Positions 6,726 to 11,786 of a stretch of 14,612 bases of DNA are shown here, in pieces. Position 1 is the first letter of the stretch; each line of letters begins with the position of its first letter. This stretch comes from Candidatus Falkowbacteria bacterium CG10_big_fil_rev_8_21_14_0_10_43_11 (GTDB lineage Bacteria; Patescibacteriota; Patescibacteriia; Patescibacteriales; XYC2-FULL-47-12), in assembly GCA_002778635.1 (NCBI GenBank), contig PFAS01000070.1, positions 1 through 14,612 of the forward strand. The letters run 5' to 3'. The notes below the pieces were generated by a model, which had not been told where the DNA came from, did no database searches, and saw only the letters and a program-made list of their open reading frames with translations. Position numbers and translations under genes: made by a program.

Positions 6726-6983
6726 ATGCAAAATTTACGCTATCACTTAATATTCAGACCGGAACCGGAAGGTGGTTTTACGGTCATAGTTCCCAGTCTT
6801 CCTGGGTGTATTAGTTATGGCAAAAATTTAACCGAAGCAAAAAAAATGGCGCGCGACGCCATTAAAGGATATATCACCAGTTTAAAAAAACACCATGAAC
6901 CGGTGCCAACCGACGACGAGGTTTTCATTTCTTCAATCAATATAGAACAACCGGCAGCCAAGTTAAAATTGCAGTATGCCTAA
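6726..6983 (+). CDS. hicB: HicB-family antitoxin
   Basis: HicB proteins bind and block the HicA mRNA-interferase and usually repress their own promoter. The protein has the HicB fold signature: an N-terminal strand 'YHLIFRPEPEGGFTVIVPSL', then 'PGCISYGKNLTEAKKMARDA' and the helix 'IKGYITSLKKHHEPVPTDDE'. It is 85 aa with no clear separate DNA-binding domain at the C-terminus, so self-repression would have to use another surface. The order is antitoxin first, the reverse of many hicAB loci. Its last codons overlap the hicA start by eight bases, indicating translational coupling. The promoter directly upstream is strong. Confidence 0.88.
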   Translation: MQNLRYHLIFRPEPEGGFTVIVPSLPGCISYGKNLTEAKKMARDAIKGYITSLKKHHEPVPTDDEVFISSINIEQPAAKLKLQYA

Positions 6984-7188
6984 ACTAAAAAATTTAACTC
7001 CAAAAAAACTTATCAAAATCATTGAACAGAAGGGCTTTCAGTTGGATCACGCAACCGGAAGCCATTTTATTTTTTATCATCCCCTTTTATATAAAAGAGT
7101 GACCGTTCCCGTTCATACTAAAGATTTACCCAAGGGAACATTACTGTCAATTTTAAAACAAGCGGGAATTGGTAAAGACGAATTATAA
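6976..7188 (+). CDS. hicA: HicA-family mRNA-interferase toxin
   Basis: HicA is a small dsRBD-fold ribonuclease that cleaves mRNA and is neutralised by HicB. The 70-aa protein shows the whole family pattern: 'LTPKKLIKIIEQKGFQLDHA' as the first helix and loop, 'GSHFIFYHP' at 28-36 with His30 as the likely catalytic residue, 'RVTVPVHTKDLPKGTLLSIL' and the end 'KQAGIGKDEL'. It overlaps hicB by eight bases and recQ begins 10 bases after its stop, so recQ may be read from the same transcript. Nothing key is missing. Confidence 0.92.
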   Translation: MPKLKNLTPKKLIKIIEQKGFQLDHATGSHFIFYHPLLYKRVTVPVHTKDLPKGTLLSILKQAGIGKDEL

Positions 7189-7198
7189 AACTTTTTAC

Positions 7199-9271
7199 AT
7201 GCTTGACTCTCAACTCCAACAATTAAAAGACCTGCTAAAAATTCACTGGAACTACAGTAAATTTCGTTATGGCCAGGAACAGGCGATTAGTAATATTTTA
7301 AATAAAAAAAATACGGTCGTGGTGATGCCGACCGGCGGCGGCAAGTCTTTAATTTACCAGTTGCCCTCTTTAATTTTGGACGGCGTAACGATTGTCATTT
7401 CCCCATTGATTGCTTTGATGAAAGACCAGGTTGATGGTCTGGAACGAATCGGCGTGCCGGCAACTTTTATCAATAGCTCGCTTTCTCCCATAGAAACTTC
7501 CAACCGCATCAATGCTATTAAAAATAATCACTATAAATTAGTTTATATCGCTCCCGAACGCTTCTATTCGCACGAATTTATTGAGTTGATTCAAAATTTA
7601 ACCGTTTCGCTTTTTGCCATTGACGAGGCCCACTGCATTTCCGAATGGGGCCACGATTTTCGGCCCAGCTATATGCGCCTGAAAGAAATTATTAAACTGG
7701 TCGGCAGCCCGACGGTTTTAGCCGTTACCGCCACCGCGACGCCGGAGGTGCGGGAAGATATTGTTAAACAACTGGATTTGCAAAATCCGGAAGTTATCAT
7801 CACTGGCTTTGACCGGCCGAATTTAAAATTCGGGGTTATTCGCGCGACTGACGCGCAAAAATACAGCCACCTGTTGAATATTGTCCAGCAAATCAACGGC
7901 GCGGGCATAATTTACGCCGGCACGCGGCAAAAGGTGGAAAATATTTTGGAATATCTGTTAACCAACGGCGTAACCGCTATCGGCTACCACGCGGGCATGG
8001 AAGCCGAAGACCGAAAATATATCCAAAACGAATTTATGGCCAACCGCGCGCGCGTTATTATCGCAACTAACGCTTTCGGCTTGGGAATAGACAAACCTGA
8101 CATCCGTTTTGTCATTCATTTTGACATGCCCGGCACCATTGAAGCGTATTATCAGGAAAGCGGACGGGCCGGCCGCGACGGCCAAAAAAGTTACTGTATT
8201 TTATTTTACTCGCCGGCGGACAGGTATTTGCGCGAATTTTTTATTTCCGGCGACAATCCGCCGCCGCGCGTGATTAAGCAGGTATACCAAACATTGTTAA
8301 ATTACGGCGATGACACCGTACTTGCGACTTACGCTGAATTAATGGAAGGCGTATCCGAACAGGTGCCGGATATGGCGATTGGCACCGCTTTGAAAATTTT
8401 GGAACGCGAGGGGTATCTTGAACGCAGTCGGGAAAAAAACGGCTTGGCGCATTTGCGGCTGTTGCATGATATTGAGCGGGTGCGGCAATTTTTAGGCGCC
8501 AAAGCAAAGGTGCAGGCTAAAACCTGGGAAACTTTTATCAAACATTATGGGAATGACTTGCTTGCCGGCGTTGAGTTTTCGCCGGATGATCTGGCGCAAC
8601 TGGGAGGAATCAAGCGCGAGGCCGTAACGCGCTTGGTAAAAAAAATAACGGACGAAAATCTGGCCGAATATCGGCCGCCTTTCCGCGGCACGGAAATAAA
8701 AATTTTGCGGCGCGTCCGGCCGGAAGAATTAACCATTGATTTTGCCGCGCTAAAAGAAAAGCATCGGCGCGAATTGCATAAATTAGACCTGATGGAAAGC
8801 TATGTTTATTATGATGCTTGCCGGCGCAAATATATTTTGGATTACTTTCAAGACCGCGACGCCCACGAATGCCAAATGTGCGATAATTGTACTTCAGAAA
8901 ATTCAGAATTCAGAAATAAGAATTCAGAAATAACGGCAGATGACATAAAAATAGAGACAAAATTAACCCAGCTCCAAACCTATGAACTATATCAACAAGG
9001 GCTGGATGTTGACGGCATAGCGCAACGGCGCAATTTAAAGCCCGGCACGATAATACAGCATTTTTGTTTTCTAATTGAGCATGACAAAAATATTAATATT
9101 GATAAATTCGTGGAGCCGAAAAAACAACAGCTGATAAAAAAAACGGCGGCTGAAACCGGCACCGATACGCTGACGCCGATTAAAGAAAAACTCGGCGACA
9201 TCGCCAGCTGGGACGATATCCGTTTAACTCTGGCGCGAAAAAAGGTTGACAAAAATAATTACATTTGCTAA
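7199..9271 (+). CDS. recQ: RecQ-family ATP-dependent DNA helicase
   Basis: A 3'-5' SF2 DNA helicase for repair and recombination. I take the ATG at 7199; an upstream in-frame TTG lies inside hicA. Motifs (690-aa numbering): 'FRYGQEQAI' at 22-30 (motif 0), 'MPTGGGKS' at 43-50 (Walker A), 'IDEAHCISEWGHDFRP' at 141-156 (DEAH and aromatic-rich loop), 'AVTATATPEV' at 175-184, 'NAFGLGIDKPDIRFVIHFDM' at 291-310 and 'YYQESGRAGRDG' at 317-328. A Cys4 zinc site (C541, C558, C561, C564) sits after a ~200-residue winged-helix-like stretch rather than directly after the helicase core. A helix-turn-helix-like segment ('GLDVDGIAQRRNLKPGTIIQ', 601-620) follows; no HRDC domain is evident. No ribosome site is seen. 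Confidence 0.95.
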   Translation: MLDSQLQQLKDLLKIHWNYSKFRYGQEQAISNILNKKNTVVVMPTGGGKSLIYQLPSLILDGVTIVISPLIALMKDQVDGLERIGVPATFINSSLSPIETSNRINAIKNNHYKLVYIAPERFYSHEFIELIQNLTVSLFAIDEAHCISEWGHDFRPSYMRLKEIIKLVGSPTVLAVTATATPEVREDIVKQLDLQNPEVIITGFDRPNLKFGVIRATDAQKYSHLLNIVQQINGAGIIYAGTRQKVENILEYLLTNGVTAIGYHAGMEAEDRKYIQNEFMANRARVIIATNAFGLGIDKPDIRFVIHFDMPGTIEAYYQESGRAGRDGQKSYCILFYSPADRYLREFFISGDNPPPRVIKQVYQTLLNYGDDTVLATYAELMEGVSEQVPDMAIGTALKILEREGYLERSREKNGLAHLRLLHDIERVRQFLGAKAKVQAKTWETFIKHYGNDLLAGVEFSPDDLAQLGGIKREAVTRLVKKITDENLAEYRPPFRGTEIKILRRVRPEELTIDFAALKEKHRRELHKLDLMESYVYYDACRRKYILDYFQDRDAHECQMCDNCTSENSEFRNKNSEITADDIKIETKLTQLQTYELYQQGLDVDGIAQRRNLKPGTIIQHFCFLIEHDKNINIDKFVEPKKQQLIKKTAAETGTDTLTPIKEKLGDIASWDDIRLTLARKKVDKNNYIC
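8893..8929 (+). repeat. Four TTCAGAA direct repeats within recQ
   Basis: TTCAGAA occurs at 8893-8899, 8902-8908, 8909-8915 and 8923-8929, directly after the zinc-site codons. It encodes a low-complexity Ser/Glu/Asn linker between the zinc site and the C-terminal domain. Confidence 0.8.
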
Positions 9272-9274
9272 ATT
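9246..9274 (+). promoter_or_regulatory. Promoter of the small-gene operon, inside the end of recQ
   Basis: TTGACA (9246-9251) lies in the last recQ codons; after 17 bases comes TAAATT (9269-9274, four of six). A start near 9281 would give a ~25-base leader holding the GGGGAG ribosome site of the gene at 9306. Confidence 0.7.
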
Positions 9275-9305
9275 AACACAAAATCTTTTGCGGGGAGCAT
9301 AAAAA

Positions 9306-9530
9306 ATGGCTAAAGAATATATCAATGGCTGGGTAGTAAAAGTTGAAACACAATATCTGAAGCAAAAAGGAGGATTAACAAAACTTCTGCGGGAGGCAAA
9401 GTTCTTTGAAAAATTAAAAGACGCGCAAAAATGTGAGCAGCAAAACCAAGGGATGGAATGCGCTATATTGCCGGCGGCTAAAAATACGACGACTGGCAAT
9501 ATGCGATTGAAGAAGGGAGAGAAAGAGTGA
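9306..9530 (+). CDS. Small hypothetical protein, 74 aa (first gene of small-gene operon)
   Basis: The ATG follows GGGGAG about nine bases upstream, and a consensus promoter lies just before. The product is small, basic and soluble, with a helical middle ('GLTKLLREAKFFEKLKDAQK') and two Cys residues (CEQQNQGMEC). No signal peptide or membrane segment is visible, and I do not recognise a family. Its TGA overlaps the GTG start of the next gene (GTGA), so the two are translationally coupled. It could be a small regulatory or binding partner of the membrane protein that follows, but this is only suggested by the coupling. Confidence 0.65.
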   Translation: MAKEYINGWVVKVETQYLKQKGGLTKLLREAKFFEKLKDAQKCEQQNQGMECAILPAAKNTTTGNMRLKKGEKE

Positions 9531-9892
9531 TTATAAAATACATTATTCCCATTATTTCCATCGCCGGTTTATTTATATTTATAAACTGGCTGCGAAAGAG
9601 CAGAAAAAAATTGCGATTAAGGCGAAAAATACTTAAAATAATTTTTAATTTCGGCGATTCCATGGACAAAGAAAAAATCGCCCAATCCTTAGCCACGCAA
9701 AAAATAATCGCGCCGAAGGATTTAATGCTGTTTCTTTGGACTATGTCCACAGATGGATTATTGGAAAAAATTCAAAAAAGAAAAGAGTGGATGTTTTCCC
9801 TCACGGAAGCGGGGAAAAAATTACTACCTAAGCAAAAAAAAGAGATTATCCTGGAAGCGGAAATGTTGTCCAAAGGAGGTGAAAAACGATGA
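9527..9892 (+). CDS. Membrane-anchored protein with possible winged-helix domain, 121 aa
   Basis: It starts with GTG, overlapping the previous stop by four bases; GGGAG lies eight bases upstream. One N-terminal membrane helix ('IIKYIIPIISIAGLFIFINW') is followed by a very basic segment ('RKSRKKLRLRRK'), which places the rest in the cytoplasm. The cytoplasmic part ('FGDSMDKEKIAQSLATQKII', 'LMLFLWTMSTDGLLEKIQKR' and 'EWMFSLTEAGKKLL') has the helix-helix-strand pattern of a winged-helix domain, where 'LTEAGKKLL' is a typical wing end. A membrane-tethered DNA-binding regulator is possible; the domain call is inferred from pattern only. The next start codon at 9889 lies within its last codons. Confidence 0.65.
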   Translation: MIIKYIIPIISIAGLFIFINWLRKSRKKLRLRRKILKIIFNFGDSMDKEKIAQSLATQKIIAPKDLMLFLWTMSTDGLLEKIQKRKEWMFSLTEAGKKLLPKQKKEIILEAEMLSKGGEKR

Positions 9893-9930
9893 AGCTAAAA
9901 CAAAGTTCCTTTTTATTACGCGCCATATAA
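9889..9930 (+). pseudogene. 13-codon start of a gene interrupted by in-frame TAA
   Basis: A near-perfect Shine-Dalgarno site (AAGGAGGTG, 9874-9881) stands seven bases before this ATG, the best ribosome site in the window. The frame encodes MKLKQSSFLLRAI and stops at TAA 9928-9930. The same frame continues with TAT then GTG and 78 further codons (9934-10173). It may therefore be the beginning of a ~94-aa membrane protein with a nonsense mutation. Alternatively it is a leader peptide that delivers ribosomes to the downstream GTG. Confidence 0.5.
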
Positions 9931-9933
9931 TAT

Positions 9934-10173
9934 GTGCTAAAAAATTTAGTAAACTTTTATCAGCCGGCACAATCAACAATGAACGGACTGGTTGACGCTG
10001 AAATGGTCAACATCAGTGTGATTAAACTGGTTTTTATCGTACTCTTAATGCCGCTGTTGTTTTTGGTTAATCAACAAGACCGGCTGTCTAGTCTAATAAT
10101 ATTTATGTTTCCTTATAATATCAGGGAAGCACTGCGGGTGCACATTGAAAAAAAATATGAAAATGGAGGTTAA
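9934..10173 (+). CDS. Small membrane protein, 79 aa (or C-terminal part of the gene begun at 9889)
   Basis: The first usable start in this frame is GTG at 9934, four bases after the in-frame TAA at 9928-9930, and it has no ribosome site of its own. Translation probably depends on reinitiation after the short frame begun at 9889. A strongly hydrophobic helix ('ISVIKLVFIVLLMPLLFLV', about residues 27-45) is followed by a second moderately hydrophobic stretch ('SSLIIFMFP') and a charged end. Its last two Gly codons contain the GGAGGT ribosome site for the gene at 10176. I do not recognise a family. Confidence 0.55.
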   Translation: MLKNLVNFYQPAQSTMNGLVDAEMVNISVIKLVFIVLLMPLLFLVNQQDRLSSLIIFMFPYNIREALRVHIEKKYENGG

Positions 10174-10175
10174 AA

Positions 10176-10439
10176 ATGGGACAGGAATACGTAATAATTA
10201 TCTCTTCGTCGGAGGGACTCAATCCTCAAACTTCGCAATACGAAGTAAAGGGATTCGTGGGATTCGATGAAAATAAAAAATTAACGAAGGTTGATTCTTT
10301 GGAAAAAGCCGCTCGCTTCCATGGACTTAAGCTTGAAAGACATCTAAGGAATCAAATCCATAGCATTTCCCCTGGAAATAAATTTATTATCGCCCAGATA
10401 AAACAAGGAAATATCCGACAGAAGGTGATTTTGGCTTAA
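10176..10439 (+). CDS. Hypothetical protein, 87 aa (last gene of small-gene operon)
   Basis: GGAGGT lies five bases before the ATG, embedded in the end of the previous gene, which shows tight operon packing. The product is a soluble, mixed alpha/beta protein: a hydrophobic first strand ('EYVIIISSSEG'), then 'YEVKGFVGFDENKKLTKVDS' and 'LEKAARFHGLKLERHL', ending in strands ('NKFIIAQIKQGNIRQKVILA'). No catalytic motif, signal peptide or metal site is visible, and the family is unknown to me. A GC-rich terminator follows 15 bases after the stop and closes the operon. Confidence 0.68.
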   Translation: MGQEYVIIISSSEGLNPQTSQYEVKGFVGFDENKKLTKVDSLEKAARFHGLKLERHLRNQIHSISPGNKFIIAQIKQGNIRQKVILA

Positions 10440-10454
10440 TTCCCAAAATAATTC

Positions 10455-10484
10455 GGGACGCCGCAAGCGCGTCCCTTTTCTTTT
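10455..10484 (+). terminator. Rho-independent terminator of the small-gene operon
   Basis: GGGACGC (10455-10461) pairs perfectly with GCGTCCC (10469-10475) around a 7-base loop, followed by TTTTCTTTT. The upstream TCCC (10441-10444) could pair instead with GGGA at 10455-10458. Confidence 0.9.
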
Positions 10485-10510
10485 GCCTGAAAAAATGCTA
10501 AACCTTAACT

Positions 10511-11305
10511 ATGCAGGAAAAAATAAAACAAAAATTATTAAACATAGTCAAGCAAAATTATGAAGACGCGGCGGATGATTTTTCCGCCACGCGCAATTAT
10601 GTCTGGCCGGAATTGGAAAAAATTATTGATTCTGTCATTGCCGATGGTGGCAATATAAAAATCCTTGACCTCGGCTGCGGCAACGGCCGGATGTTAGAAC
10701 TGCTTTACCCTGTTAAATACCGCCAAGCGGTAATTTCGCCAAAGGAGAAATTATTTAACAAGATAAAAAACAAAAACACACAATATACCGGCATTGAACA
10801 ATCGGCCGAATTGGCAAATTACGCCCGCGATTATATTAAAAAAAATAATATTAAAAATGCTAAAATCATTACTGGCGATATTTTAGATATGGTTAAGTTG
10901 GGTTTTAAAACCCAACTTAACAAAAAATATAACATTATTCTGTTAATCGCCGTCCTGCCCCATATACCTTCCCATAAATTACGTCTGCAATTTTTAAAAA
11001 ATTTGAAAAATTACCTTAACCAAAATGGCCGATTAATTATCACCTGCTGGGATTTGCACGCCAGCCCGAAACACAAAGAAATAATCTTAAAAAATAATCT
11101 TAAAAAATTATTCGGCCTGAACTCAATGGATTTCAACGACATTCTCTTCCCGGGATTCCGACAAAAATCACCGCGCTATTATCACGCTTTCAAAATTAGA
11201 GAATTAAAAAAACTGCTCGCCGAAGCCGGCTGGCAGATTGAAAAAATATACTCTGATAAAAAAAACATCTATGCTATTTGTAAAAATTTGACAGCTCTAA
11301 AATAA
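10511..11305 (+). CDS. Class I SAM methyltransferase, Trm9/ABH8-like (possible tRNA wobble-uridine methyltransferase)
   Basis: The N-terminus 'YEDAADDFSATRNYVWPELE' (17-36) has the Trm9/ABH8 pattern, 'ILDLGCGNGR' (51-60) is the SAM-binding motif I, 'YTGIEQSAEL' (92-101) is motif II, and 'PRYYHAFKIRELKKLLAEAG' (221-240) matches the Trm9 C-terminal end. In eukaryotes this family methylates the modified wobble uridine of tRNA; the bacterial role is not known to me, so the tRNA substrate is inferred. Two segments interrupt the normal spacing: residues 68-83 between motifs I and II, and 128-137 after the acidic 'GDILDM'. Both are encoded exactly by palindromic elements (separate entries). The MTase core remains in frame and probably folds. 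No promoter or ribosome site is evident. Confidence 0.82.
   Translation: MQEKIKQKLLNIVKQNYEDAADDFSATRNYVWPELEKIIDSVIADGGNIKILDLGCGNGRMLELLYPVKYRQAVISPKEKLFNKIKNKNTQYTGIEQSAELANYARDYIKKNNIKNAKIITGDILDMVKLGFKTQLNKKYNIILLIAVLPHIPSHKLRLQFLKNLKNYLNQNGRLIITCWDLHASPKHKEIILKNNLKKLFGLNSMDFNDILFPGFRQKSPRYYHAFKIRELKKLLAEAGWQIEKIYSDKKNIYAICKNLTALK
10711..10760 (+). repeat. In-frame palindromic element A: three-stem structure in the methyltransferase gene
   Basis: TGTTAAATA (10711-10719) and TATTTAACA (10752-10760) are perfect inverted ends. Inside are two hairpins: CCGC-CAA-GCGG (10720-10730) and AATTTCGCC/GGAGAAATT around AAA (10732-10752, one G/A mismatch). The core from GTTAAAT to ATTTAAC is 48 bases, exactly codons 68-83. 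Confidence 0.88.
10892..10921 (+). repeat. In-frame palindromic element B: perfect 30-bp palindrome in the methyltransferase gene
   Basis: The left half GTTAAGTTGGGTTTT is followed without spacer by its exact reverse complement. It spans codons 128-137 exactly and shares its GTTAA/TTAAC ends with element A. Confidence 0.95.
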
Positions 11306-11322
11306 AGGTCTAAAATAAAATC

Positions 11323-11391
11323 ATGAAAATCTACACTTTTAAAAATATAGCTAAAACTATTAAAAAGACCTCGCTCGCGGGATGTTTTTGA
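11323..11391 (+). other. Possible 22-codon leader frame before the long inverted repeat
   Basis: A short ATG frame (MKIYTFKNIAKTIKKTSLAG plus two residues) ends in TGA within the left half of the long inverted repeat at 11363-11448. It has no good ribosome site. If translated, ribosomes would cover the left arm. It may equally be chance. Confidence 0.2.
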
Positions 11392-11448
11392 TTGTCTTTT
11401 TTATAAAAAAGCCAGCCAAAAAGACCCCGCAAAATAGCGAGGTCTTTT
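11363..11448 (+). repeat. Long multi-segment inverted repeat with U-tract, terminator or attenuator
   Basis: AAAAGACCTCGCT (11363-11375) pairs perfectly over 13 bp with 11436-11448. Inside, GCGGG pairs with CCCGC, TTTTTG with CAAAAA, and the centre is the 16-bp palindrome CTTTTTTATAAAAAAG (11396-11411). The right end alone can form GACCCCGC/GCGAGGTC followed by TTTT, a terminator-like hairpin that competes with the long stem. It sits 30 bases before a small gene and 58 bases after the methyltransferase. Confidence 0.75.
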
Positions 11449-11477
11449 ATATCTGTTCTTTGGAAAGGATTGCGACT

Positions 11478-11687
11478 ATGTCACAAATAATAGACAGGAT
11501 CCCGGCTTGCTGGTACTCAGAAGACAATAAAAATTCTGTATCTAAAAATAACAATCAAAAGCCAAAATTAATTCAAAGGCAATGCTATTGCACTGTCTGC
11601 GGCTCGCCAGTAAATCCACACAAGCCAAAACATGAACACTATATTCATGGTGGTAATTGCGCCTGCCGGGTATTTGAAGAAATGTAG
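11478..11687 (+). CDS. Small Cys/His-rich, probably zinc-binding protein, 69 aa
   Basis: I choose the ATG at 11478, with AAAGGA about eight bases upstream, over an upstream in-frame start that would run through the inverted repeat. The C-terminal half is dense in metal ligands: 'CYCTVCG' (C36, C38, C41), 'HKPKHEHYIH' (H48, H52, H54, H57) and 'CAC' (C61, C63), which suggests a zinc knuckle or a compact zinc ribbon. The N-terminal half is polar and Asn/Lys-rich, probably disordered. I do not recognise the family. A hairpin with competing folds lies in front of it and a clear terminator follows, so it may be a separately controlled one-gene unit. A nucleic-acid-binding role is possible but not shown. 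Confidence 0.65.
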   Translation: MSQIIDRIPACWYSEDNKNSVSKNNNQKPKLIQRQCYCTVCGSPVNPHKPKHEHYIHGGNCACRVFEEM

Positions 11688-11709
11688 ATAAACAGCAATG
11701 TTCTTTTAT

Positions 11710-11735
11710 AATAGGCCCTTCGGAGCCTATTTTTT
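11710..11735 (+). terminator. Terminator after the small Cys/His-rich gene
   Basis: AATAGGC (11710-11716) pairs with GCCTATT (11725-11731) around a loop containing a stable TTCG turn, then T5. It may also serve the convergent minus-strand gene. Confidence 0.88.
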
Positions 11736-11750
11736 ATATAAACTTTCCCC

Positions 11751-11786
11751 CTTTACTTCACGGGAGAGGGGAGATAGGGGGTGAGG
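11751..11786 (-). repeat. CCTCACCCC-type repeat forming the 3' end of the glycosidase gene
   Basis: On the minus strand the segment starts CCTCACCCCC, contains CCCCTCTCCCGTGAAG and ends in an AAAGGGGG arm that can fold back on the C-rich part. It resembles the element inside dus (13636-13677), which also starts CCTCACCCC and carries CCCTCTCC. It encodes the last residues (SPPISPLP) and the TGA stop of the glycosidase. Confidence 0.6.

Noticed and set aside
7169..7198. Upstream TTG start for recQ
   Set aside because: It lies within hicA; the ATG at 7199 begins the normal RecQ N-terminus.
5177..10173. Reassignment of TAA as a sense codon, suggested by two in-frame TAAs
   Set aside because: TAA ends purE, purC, glyA, hicB, hicA, recQ and others at the expected protein lengths, so it is a normal stop here.
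11382..11477. Longer start for the Cys/His-rich protein
   Set aside because: It would be translated through the right half of the long inverted repeat; AAAGGA before 11478 fits better.
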